Under the pieces are notes generated by a model, which saw nothing but the letters and a program-made list of their open reading frames with translations, had not been told where the DNA came from and ran no database searches. From an uncultured Kineothrix sp. (GTDB lineage: Bacteria; Bacillota; Clostridia; Lachnospirales; Lachnospiraceae), in assembly GCA_910588855.1 (NCBI GenBank), contig CAJUSR010000011.1, positions 1-64,000 of the forward strand: 64,000 bases of DNA, given 5' to 3'. This document shows positions 1 to 6,923 of the stretch, one piece after another. A program made the position numbers and the translations under genes. How positions within the stretch are numbered: the first letter of the stretch is position 1; the number at the start of each line of letters is the position of its first letter.

Positions 1-109
1 TCAAGTACTTCGGGATTATTTACAGTCTGTGTAACATATGTTTGACAAACCTACAAAACCGGAAGCGGAACCGGAAATCATAAACTTTCTATAAAATCCC
101 AAAAACATA

Positions 110-138
110 TTGACCATCGGTCATTTTCGTGATATACC
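110..138 (+). promoter_or_regulatory. Possible promoter of the MMPL transporter operon
   Basis: TTGACC at 110-115 and TATACC at 133-138 are separated by 17 bases, a tolerable match to a SigA promoter. The first TetR-type inverted repeat overlaps the -35 element and the second lies just downstream of the -10, which is the arrangement expected for a repressible promoter. The match is only moderate (four of six bases in the -10). Confidence 0.35.
111..123. promoter_or_regulatory. TetR-type operator, copy 1
   Basis: TGACC-ATC-GGTCA is a perfect 5-3-5 inverted repeat of the kind bound by TetR-family repressors. A second copy with the same arms starts 42 bases downstream, close to four helical turns. 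TetR regulators commonly control adjacent MMPL/RND efflux genes; the regulator itself is not in the window and may lie upstream of base 1. Confidence 0.6.
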
Positions 139-151
139 ATATATAACAAAA

Positions 152-166
152 ATGACCAATGGTCAT
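152..166. promoter_or_regulatory. TetR-type operator, copy 2
   Basis: ATGACCAATGGTCAT is a perfect 7-1-7 inverted repeat containing the same TGACC/GGTCA arms as copy 1. It sits 40 bases upstream of the MMPL start codon. A third, sequence-unrelated 5-3-5 repeat, ACTGA-TAG-TCAGT at 180-192, lies between it and the ribosome binding site and could be chance. Confidence 0.6.
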
Positions 167-205
167 ATTGATATTATATACTGATAGTCAGTCAGGAGGT
201 AAGGT

Positions 206-2308
206 ATGAAAAACTTTGGGAAATGGGTAGTGGAAATGAGGATACCGATTCTTATCATCAGTTTTGTGCTGCTTATTCCGTCTTTTTTCGGCTATGTGGG
301 AACGAGGGTAAATTATGATATCCTTTCTTATTTGCCGAAAGATATTGAAACAATGGTGGGGCAGGATATTCTGGTGGAAGAATTTGGAACAGGTGCGTTT
401 TCCATGTTTATGGTGGAGGGGATGAAGCCGAAAGAGACGGCGGCCTTAAAAGAAAAAATCGAAACGGTGAATCATGTGGAGAAAGTCATCTGGTACGATA
501 CGGCGATGGACATATCGGTGCCGATGGAGTTGCTGCCGGAAGACTTATATACAGCTTTTAACAGCGGTGACTGTACGCTGATGATAATTATTTTTGACGA
601 AACGACATCGGCGGACTCCACTATGGACGCCATTGAGGAGATTAGGGGGATTGCGGGAAAGAGCTGTTTTTTGAGCGGCATGTCGGCGGTGGTTACGGAT
701 ACCAAGAACCTGTCCGAAAGGGAAGCGCCCATTTATGTATGTATTGCGGTTGCGCTAACCTGCATCGTTTTGTCGCTGGCGATGGATTCTTATCTGGTAT
801 CCTTTGTCTTCCTTATCAGCATCGGGATGGCAATCGCCTATAATCTGGGGAGCAATATTATTTTTGGGGAGATTTCTTATATAACAAAAGCGTTGAGCGC
901 TGTGCTGCAATTGGGTGTAACGATGGATTATTCCATTTTCCTCTGGCACAGTTATCAGGAACAGCAGGGGAACTGTGAGGGGAGAAAAGAAGCGATGGCA
1001 AAGGCTATCGGGGAAACCCTCTCTTCGGTGGTGGGGAGTTCGATTACTACAGTGGCAGGTTTTATCGCCCTTTGCTTTATGAGTTTTACTTTGGGTATGG
1101 ATTTGGGGCTGGTAATGGCAAAGGGCGTTGTGCTTGGAGTAACGGCTTGTGTGACGGTGCTTCCATCGCTGATTCTCGTACTGGATAAACCGTTGGAAAA
1201 GACGAAGCACAAGGCGTTGATTCCGGATATGAACCATATCGGGCAGTTTGTGACAGGGCATTTTGCAATTTTTGCTTTCCTCTTTGTGGTTTTTCTTTTT
1301 CCGGCGCTGTATGGGTACCGGAATGCAAAGGTTTACTACAATCTGGATGAAACCTTGCCGAAAGATTTGCAGAGTATTAGGGCCAATGCAAAATTAGAGG
1401 AAGAATTTGATATGAACGCTACCCATATGTTGCTGGTAAGCGCTGATTTATCTTCCAAAGATGTGAAGCATATGAGCGAGGAGATGAAAAAAGTGCCGGG
1501 CATCAGTTGGATATTGGGGCTGAATGCGGTAAAGGGGGCGGCATTGCCGGAAGAGATGGTGCCGGATGAATTGAAGGAAGCTTTGAGCAACGAGAATTGG
1601 CAGCTATTGCTGGTGGGTTCCAAATATAAAGTGGCTTCGGAAGAGGTCAATGTGCAATGCGATGAGCTGGATAAAATATGCAAATCGTACGATGCCAAAG
1701 GGATGCTGGTAGGAGAAGCGCCTTGTACTAAAGACTTGATACGGATTACGGATAAAGACTTTAAAACGGTGAGCGTGGTATCTATCGGGGTGATTTTTAT
1801 TATCATAATGATTGTATTTAAATCAATTTCCCTGCCGGTGATTCTGGTAGCGGTTATCGAAGGAGCGATTTTTGTAAATATGGGAATCCCTTTTTATACG
1901 GGAACAGCCATTCCTTTTATCGCCTCGGTGGTGATAGGCACAATACAACTTGGTGCAACGGTAGACTATGCAATATTGATGACGACCAGATACCGGAGGG
2001 AACGGGATGCAGGGGCAGGAAAAAGGGAAGCGGTGGCTATTGCCTGCCAGACCAGCGCAAAATCCATTGTAGTCAGTGCCTTGACATTTTTTGCTGCAAC
2101 TTTTGGGGTCGGCTTGTATTCCAACATTGATATGATTAGTTCACTTTGTACATTGATGGCGAGAGGGGCAATTGTCAGTATGTTTAGCGTAATTTTTATT
2201 TTGCCGTCCATGTTTATGATATTCGATAAATTGATTATGGTAAGTTCATTTGGAGGAAAGAGGAGAAACAGGAAGGCAAAGGAAATAGAAGGAGGATCTG
2301 TAGTGTGA
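206..2308 (+). CDS. MMPL/RND-family transporter
   Basis: A 700-residue polytopic membrane protein of the MMPL branch of the RND superfamily (related to YdfJ and HpnN), which exports lipids or hydrophobic compounds using an ion gradient. It shows the expected two-fold architecture: a first membrane segment, an extracytoplasmic domain (about residues 35-170), five or six membrane segments with a TMDYSIF motif near 245, then the same order repeated, with TVDYAIL near 590 as the equivalent of TMDYSIF. AGGAGG at 194-199 sets the ATG. It is followed after about 100 bases by a lipoprotein with YhgE/Pip-type repeats, a pairing seen in Firmicutes. The TetR-type operators upstream suggest induction by a small ligand. 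The substrate cannot be told from sequence. Confidence 0.9.
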   Translation: MKNFGKWVVEMRIPILIISFVLLIPSFFGYVGTRVNYDILSYLPKDIETMVGQDILVEEFGTGAFSMFMVEGMKPKETAALKEKIETVNHVEKVIWYDTAMDISVPMELLPEDLYTAFNSGDCTLMIIIFDETTSADSTMDAIEEIRGIAGKSCFLSGMSAVVTDTKNLSEREAPIYVCIAVALTCIVLSLAMDSYLVSFVFLISIGMAIAYNLGSNIIFGEISYITKALSAVLQLGVTMDYSIFLWHSYQEQQGNCEGRKEAMAKAIGETLSSVVGSSITTVAGFIALCFMSFTLGMDLGLVMAKGVVLGVTACVTVLPSLILVLDKPLEKTKHKALIPDMNHIGQFVTGHFAIFAFLFVVFLFPALYGYRNAKVYYNLDETLPKDLQSIRANAKLEEEFDMNATHMLLVSADLSSKDVKHMSEEMKKVPGISWILGLNAVKGAALPEEMVPDELKEALSNENWQLLLVGSKYKVASEEVNVQCDELDKICKSYDAKGMLVGEAPCTKDLIRITDKDFKTVSVVSIGVIFIIIMIVFKSISLPVILVAVIEGAIFVNMGIPFYTGTAIPFIASVVIGTIQLGATVDYAILMTTRYRRERDAGAGKREAVAIACQTSAKSIVVSALTFFAATFGVGLYSNIDMISSLCTLMARGAIVSMFSVIFILPSMFMIFDKLIMVSSFGGKRRNRKAKEIEGGSVV

Positions 2309-2343
2309 AAAATCAGCTCGATAGTTGATTTTATCACATGGCT

Positions 2344-2393
2344 ATTTGTGCCGGAGCGTCACAAATCAGCCCTGCGTCGCGTAAACGCTCCGG
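2344..2393 (+). promoter_or_regulatory. Candidate pseudoknot or switching hairpin in front of the lipoprotein gene
   Basis: ATTTGTG (2344-2350) pairs with CACAAAT (2360-2366), enclosing a nine-base loop CCGGAGCGT (2351-2359). That whole loop is perfectly complementary to ACGCTCCGG (2385-2393), which ends two bases before the TGGAGG ribosome binding site at 2396-2401. The two pairings could form a pseudoknot or be mutually exclusive. A further hairpin, AAAATCA...TGATTTT, lies at 2309-2332. Confidence 0.45.
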
Positions 2394-2406
2394 AATGGAG
2401 GTTAAT

Positions 2407-5301
2407 ATGAAAAGAAACACGAAGTATGATAGTAAATATAGATTGGAAAATAAGGGATGGAAAAGGGCGACCGGTAAGGAAAACAACCGTGTAACCGACC
2501 AGATAACCAACCGTGCAATCGGTCAGGCAACCAACCGTACAACCGGCCATGCAGCCGGCCGGACGTTCAGCCGGGCTCTCAGTCTTGTGTTAGTAGGAAC
2601 GTTGACACTTTCGCTGACGGCTTGTGGCAGCGGCGGAAAGGAAGCTGTGCCTGCGAACGCCGGGACGGCAGACTTAGGGAAGGAAGAAGAAATATTAGTG
2701 CAGGCATTGGACGGGCAAGTAAAAGCATCCCATAGCAGTGAATCAGGGAAAGAAGAAACAGTATATGTCCTTGCCGATGCCAAAGGCAGCATAAATAAGG
2801 TGATTGTCAGCAACTGGATGAAGAACGGGGAGGGCAGCAGCAGCCTAACGGATGTCAGCAACTTAAAAGACATTGAGAATGTTAAAGGATACGAGGAGTA
2901 CACAGCGGGCGCGGACGGGAGCTTAACGTGGAATGCGGACGGCTCGGATATCTATTATCAGGGAACGGCGGAACAGGAATTGCCGGTGGATGTAAAGATT
3001 TCTTATAGGTTGGACGGGAAAGAAATATCCCCGGAAGAATTGGCAGGGAAAAGCGGAAAAGTGACCATCCGGTTCGACTATGAGAATAAAGAAAAAAAGA
3101 CAGTGGAGATTAATGGCAGCGAAGAGGAAATTTATGTGCCGTTTACCATGATTTCCGGTATGGTGCTTCCTTCCGACAGGTTTTCCAATATTGAAGTAAC
3201 GAACGGGAAATTGATTTCGGAAGGCGATAACCACTTGGTGGTGGGTGTGGCTTTTCCGGGGTTAAGGGATAGTTTGGACATTGAGGGGCTGAAGGATGAA
3301 ATCGACGATGAGGAGAAGCGGAAAGAGCTGGATGAAATAAATATTCCGGAATATATTGAAGTTTCTGCGGATACAGTGGATTTTAATCTGGCGATGACAA
3401 TGACAATGGCTATGAGCGATGTGCTTTCCGACATTAGTTTAACGGATTCCATTGATTTGGATGATATTAATGATTCGATGGAAGACTTGCAGTCGGCAAC
3501 GGAAGAATTGAAGGATGGCACTTCCGATTTGAAAGAGGGAACCGGCGAGTTAAGGGATGGCGCGGAGAAATTAAAAGATGGTACAGAAAAGCTGAAAGAT
3601 GGTGTGACGCAGCTGCAGGAAGGATCGGGGAAACTGAAGGATGGAACGTTTGAATTAAAAGATGGAACCTCTGGATTAAAAGATGGCGTGGCCAAGTTAA
3701 AAGACGGAAGCGGGAAGCTGTCAGAGGGAAGCGGAGAATTGAAAGAAGGGGCAGATACGTTAAAAGAGGGAACCCGTGAATTAAATGAAAAATCGGGGAT
3801 ATTGAATGCAGGCGCCGGGAAACTGGACGGCGGGGCCGCTGAACTGGAAGCAGGGGGCAAGACGCTGGCGGAAGGAACAAAAGCACTTGCCAGCGGAAGC
3901 CTTGCATTGGACGCGGGAGCAGCCCAAATCCAACAGGGGCTTATGTCAGTGGATACGGCAATCGGCGGGATGGTAGGCGCCTGCCAGGGAACGGATGGAA
4001 CAATGGGGCTTTTAGACGGCAGCCAATCGCTGGCAGAAGGAGCGACCGGTTTGGATAATTTGCTGAATCAATATTTTGCGGTATATGAGGCCGACATCAA
4101 TGGGAAGATACAACTGTTGCAGCAATTGGCTGCGGATGCGGAAGCAAAAGAAGCGCAGGCGCAGGCGGTATTGGCGCAGGCTTTGCAGCAACAGCAGGAG
4201 GCGGAAAATGCCCTTAACACAGCATGTGAACCGGTGACGGAGACAGTGACGGTAAATGTGGAGGCGGAAGGAAAAATAGCGCAGACGACCGTTAGCGGTT
4301 TGGTGACAGGGTATTGTGTGGAACCGGTGGAAACGACGGCGGAAGCGGCGGTGCAGACTGTATCGGCGGAGGCTGTACAGCAAGCGGCGGCAGCTTATCG
4401 GGATGCAGGGAATCAGGTAGCGGAAGCGCAGGCCCAATTGGCGGCAGCACAGGCACAGGCCCAGACGGCGCAGCAAATTATTGCCCAATTGACGCAGGAC
4501 TATATGGGCTCCGGGCAATTCGGGGATATGCAGGAGGCGTCGCAGGCGGCATACATTACTTATATAAAGACAGCTTCGGCTAATTTAAAAACAGGGGCCC
4601 AGGCATTGGAAATGGGGATAGGCTCTTTATATCAGGCATTGTTGATGCTAAATGATGCCCAGACCGGGGTTCCTGCATTGGCAACAGGTGCAGCAGAGTT
4701 GAAAGCCGGAACGACGGCAGCAGTAGAGGGAACAAAGACGCTGGAAGCCGGTGCAGAGGCTTTAAATGGTGGTATCGGCACACTGAAAGCCGGAACATCG
4801 GAGTTGAAAGAGGGAACCGGCTTGCTGCAGGAAGGCGCCGGAAAATTGGATGAAGGTGCAGCCGCATTGAAGGAAGGGGCCGGGAAACTGGATGATGGAA
4901 CAAAAGAATTGAATGGAGGCGTTGATGAGCTGCAGGAGGGCGCCGGAAAACTGGATAACGGTGCGGGGGAACTGAAGGATGGAACGATAGAATTGGAGAA
5001 CGGTGTAAAGGAGCTGAAAGAAGGAGCTGTAGAGCTGGATGATGGAGTAAGGGATTTGAAAGAAGGAACTGTAGAGTTGGATGATGGGGCGCTGGAACTG
5101 AAGGACGGTATGATACGTTTTGATGAAGAAGGAATCCGTAAGCTGACAGATTTGTTCGGCGATAATGTGCAAACCGTACTGGATAGGGTTGATGCATTGA
5201 AAGCGATTGGAAGCGGTTACAATACATTCAGCGGACTGCCGGAAGGCATGGAAGGGAGTGTAAAATTTATTTATAAGACAGATGGGGTAAAAGCAGACTA
5301 G
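2407..5301 (+). CDS. YhgE/Pip-like coiled-coil lipoprotein
   Basis: About 964 residues from an ATG preceded by TGGAGG at five bases. The frame is open to 2338, but that ATG has no ribosome binding site. A long polar Thr/Asn-rich N-terminus (residues 25-52, made of imperfect short repeats) precedes a hydrophobic stretch and a lipobox ending LTAC, so Cys73 is the likely lipidation site. A globular region follows (about 80-350). Then come two blocks of seven-residue repeats of the type LKDGTxx/LKEGxxx (about 360-480 and 785-905), flanking an Ala/Gln-rich coiled coil (about 555-720). These repeats are typical of YhgE/Pip phage-infection proteins, but the C-terminal membrane domain of that family is absent. 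With the MMPL partner it may form an extracytoplasmic part of an export complex. Confidence 0.75.
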   Translation: MKRNTKYDSKYRLENKGWKRATGKENNRVTDQITNRAIGQATNRTTGHAAGRTFSRALSLVLVGTLTLSLTACGSGGKEAVPANAGTADLGKEEEILVQALDGQVKASHSSESGKEETVYVLADAKGSINKVIVSNWMKNGEGSSSLTDVSNLKDIENVKGYEEYTAGADGSLTWNADGSDIYYQGTAEQELPVDVKISYRLDGKEISPEELAGKSGKVTIRFDYENKEKKTVEINGSEEEIYVPFTMISGMVLPSDRFSNIEVTNGKLISEGDNHLVVGVAFPGLRDSLDIEGLKDEIDDEEKRKELDEINIPEYIEVSADTVDFNLAMTMTMAMSDVLSDISLTDSIDLDDINDSMEDLQSATEELKDGTSDLKEGTGELRDGAEKLKDGTEKLKDGVTQLQEGSGKLKDGTFELKDGTSGLKDGVAKLKDGSGKLSEGSGELKEGADTLKEGTRELNEKSGILNAGAGKLDGGAAELEAGGKTLAEGTKALASGSLALDAGAAQIQQGLMSVDTAIGGMVGACQGTDGTMGLLDGSQSLAEGATGLDNLLNQYFAVYEADINGKIQLLQQLAADAEAKEAQAQAVLAQALQQQQEAENALNTACEPVTETVTVNVEAEGKIAQTTVSGLVTGYCVEPVETTAEAAVQTVSAEAVQQAAAAYRDAGNQVAEAQAQLAAAQAQAQTAQQIIAQLTQDYMGSGQFGDMQEASQAAYITYIKTASANLKTGAQALEMGIGSLYQALLMLNDAQTGVPALATGAAELKAGTTAAVEGTKTLEAGAEALNGGIGTLKAGTSELKEGTGLLQEGAGKLDEGAAALKEGAGKLDDGTKELNGGVDELQEGAGKLDNGAGELKDGTIELENGVKELKEGAVELDDGVRDLKEGTVELDDGALELKDGMIRFDEEGIRKLTDLFGDNVQTVLDRVDALKAIGSGYNTFSGLPEGMEGSVKFIYKTDGVKAD
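3487..3850 (+). repeat. In-frame heptad-repeat block, first
   Basis: About seventeen imperfect 21-base units encode seven-residue repeats with a Leu-Lys-Asp-Gly core, with synonymous variation between units. A related second block lies at about 4795-5115. The blocks generate long open frames on the opposite strand that are not genes. Confidence 0.8.
4795..5115 (+). repeat. In-frame heptad-repeat block, second
   Basis: About fifteen imperfect 21-base units of the same seven-residue type as at 3487-3850, near the 3' end of the lipoprotein gene. The two blocks are separated by the Ala/Gln-rich coil, giving a symmetrical repeat-coil-repeat layout. Confidence 0.75.
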
Positions 5302-5348
5302 CATTTTGCCAGATATGGCTAACAGGGTTCGGATGCTGCCCATAAAAA

Positions 5349-5383
5349 ACGGAGCCGCCGGAAAGAATCCGATGCGGCTCCGT
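5349..5383 (-). terminator. Intrinsic terminator of mecA (possibly bidirectional)
   Basis: ACGGAGCCGC (5349-5358) and GCGGCTCCGT (5374-5383) form a perfect ten-base stem. On the minus strand it is followed by a run of six T, as expected for the end of mecA. On the plus strand the T-run is weak, so termination of the lipoprotein transcript is less certain. Confidence 0.8.
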
Positions 5384-5406
5384 TATGGTTATCTGGTTTG
5401 CCCATG

Positions 5407-6189
5407 CTAAATACGGCAAAGCGATTGAAGTGCATTTTCTTTTATGATTGGGTTAAAATGCTCTTCCAAATAAGCTTCCCCGGCGGGAACATATTTCTCT
5501 ATCTGCCCATATTCGGACAAGATGTTACATACCTTATTAAATTCGGCAGGGGAATGCCCCCCTTTGGAAACAACAAGGATATATTTGTGTGCATTTTCAT
5601 TTTTATATAACGAATTGTTTTCGCTATAACATCCGGCAAGGATATGGGAAATCCTCGCTACGGTGCGGATGGAATCGAAGGAGAAAATCCTTACAAGCTC
5701 CTGCTCCTGAGTAGCGTTTTTTTCTTGCTTTCCGGTACTTTTTTTGGCCGGTTTTTCCTTTTGGGTAGAATCGGCAGTGGTTTTATCCAAAGTGTCTGCA
5801 AATTTGCCTTCGTGAATTTTCTTAAATAAATCCAGTACGTCGTCAGCCCCTTCGGAAAGGCTGTCAATCATTTCGTCCAAATCTCCGTCCGAATCGTGAA
5901 CGGAAGGTGCGAACTTGGAGAAACGTGTATCCAGCTCTTCCGGATCCTCAACTTTGGTAATTATGAGTACAATACATTCTGAATTAAGAGGAATGGCTTC
6001 TATCATCAACGGAATATCCTCGGCTTCAAAACCAAATTCAAAAGATGCTTGTTGCATCATGTCCCGAAACAGGTTTTTTGCTTTTTCCGTTCCGTATGCA
6101 AGTTCACTGATTTTTAATTCACGGTCGGCCAAATCTTCTCTGGTAAGTGTACAGCGAATCTGATGGTCATTTACTTTTTCAATTTTCAT
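5407..6189 (-). CDS. mecA: MecA adaptor protein
   Basis: A 260-residue MecA-family adaptor. These proteins hand substrates to the ClpC/ClpP protease; in Bacillus the best-known substrate is ComK. The N-terminal substrate-binding domain (about 1-95) begins MKIEKVNDHQIRCTLTREDL, very close to family members. An acidic, low-complexity linker rich in Lys/Thr/Ser follows (about 110-155). The C-terminal ClpC-binding domain is recognisable by FDSIRTVARISHIL and a late PAGEAYLEEHF. Length is slightly above Bacillus MecA (218 residues) because of the linker. AAGGATG precedes the ATG. The gene is monocistronic and convergent with the lipoprotein gene. Targets in this organism cannot be inferred. Confidence 0.93.
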   Translation of the reverse strand: MKIEKVNDHQIRCTLTREDLADRELKISELAYGTEKAKNLFRDMMQQASFEFGFEAEDIPLMIEAIPLNSECIVLIITKVEDPEELDTRFSKFAPSVHDSDGDLDEMIDSLSEGADDVLDLFKKIHEGKFADTLDKTTADSTQKEKPAKKSTGKQEKNATQEQELVRIFSFDSIRTVARISHILAGCYSENNSLYKNENAHKYILVVSKGGHSPAEFNKVCNILSEYGQIEKYVPAGEAYLEEHFNPIIKENALQSLCRI

Positions 6190-6280
6190 GTTATCACATC
6201 CTTACTATTAAGATACTGCCACTTTGTTATATTGTGACTAACCTGAACCAAATTATCCCGAAAGATAATGCTTTACAGTT

Positions 6281-6315
6281 AAAAGTATATTATACTTTTC
6301 ATAAATTTAAGTCAA
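6281..6315 (-). promoter_or_regulatory. Possible mecA promoter with overlapping inverted repeat
   Basis: AAAAGTATATTATACTTTT at 6281-6299 is a perfect 9-1-9 inverted repeat. Read on the minus strand it contains TATAAT (6294-6289), with TTGACT 15 bases upstream (6315-6310). The spacing is short for SigA, but the repeat over the -10 would suit an operator. Confidence 0.35.
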
Positions 6316-6375
6316 TAGAAATCCGCTACTGTTTAAAAAAAATTTATAAAAATTCGACATTTTTTTTAAATTTCC

Positions 6376-6404
6376 TTGAAAAAAGTGGAAGTGTTTGATA
6401 TAAT
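6376..6404 (+). promoter_or_regulatory. Strong SigA-type promoter with no adjacent gene
   Basis: TTGAAA (6376-6381), exactly 17 bases, then TATAAT (6399-6404). This is one of the best promoter matches in the window, yet the next credible ORF begins at 6924, about 515 bases downstream. Confidence 0.7.
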
Positions 6405-6410
6405 TGGTTC

Positions 6411-6850
6411 CACGGAATGCTTCCGGACAATCTGTAGCGGAAGGAGGCATGGCAGTCCAATAGATTTTTTCATTGTATTTTAATCTTTTCTCCCCAAGTT
6501 AGTATGGGAGGAGTCTTACAAGCTTATGTGCTTGTTCATAAAATAAAATTTCCCAAATGATTTCACGTTATTATAATTCAAATCCACGAATATTTTTTGT
6601 AAAAAAAGGTAATTTTATTTTTAGTGTTGTATTGGATACGTGTCCGGGCATTCTGTTTTTTTGCACACTGTTTAGTATTGTCATGTTATCGGAAAATATA
6701 ATTTTAAGGAAGAAATATATCACATATCTTCTTTTGGGTAACTGAAAGCGATGGCATTTCTCTGCGGATAAGTAAGCGGCAGCATGCAGTAACCGGAAAA
6801 AGGAAGACCCCCCTGAGCGGCAAAGGGCATGCTGTCAAAAAAAGAAAGAA
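6411..6850 (+). ncRNA. Candidate noncoding transcript or long structured leader
   Basis: Between the promoter at 6376-6404 and the GH18 gene there is no ORF with a ribosome binding site. The stretch holds several hairpins: CTTCCG/CGGAAG (6420-6425/6438-6443), CTCCC/GGGAG (6490-6494/6506-6510), ACAAGC/GCTTGT (6518-6523/6530-6535) and CAGCATGC/GCATGCTG (6780-6787/6827-6834, enclosing 39 bases). I compared it by eye with features I know of 6S, RNase P, tmRNA, SRP RNA and common riboswitches and found no match. The 3' end is unclear, since no hairpin is followed by a clean T-run. Confidence 0.35.
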
Positions 6851-6866
6851 AAAGTCAAATTAAGTA

Positions 6867-6895
6867 ATGACGGTATTTAAATAGTTTGCTATAAT
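6867..6895 (+). promoter_or_regulatory. Possible promoter of the GH18 gene
   Basis: ATGACG (6867-6872), 17 bases, then TATAAT (6890-6895), followed by the ribosome binding site GGGAG and the ATG at 6924. The -10 is perfect and the -35 matches four of six bases. Confidence 0.5.
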
Positions 6896-6923
6896 AAAGG
6901 ACGATTGGAAGGGAGCTGGATAA

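Noticed and set aside
955..1328. Minus-strand frames inside the MMPL gene
   Set aside because: They overlap strongly supported coding sequence, are basic/low-complexity and lack ribosome binding sites.
3132..5227. Minus-strand frames opposite the heptad repeats of the lipoprotein
   Set aside because: Shadow frames caused by 21-base repeats; repetitive Phe/Ser/Pro-rich products and no translation signals.
6557..6745. 62-codon hydrophobic ORF in the gap after mecA
   Set aside because: No ribosome binding site before the ATG, AT-rich composition typical of chance frames, and no continuation of a domain.
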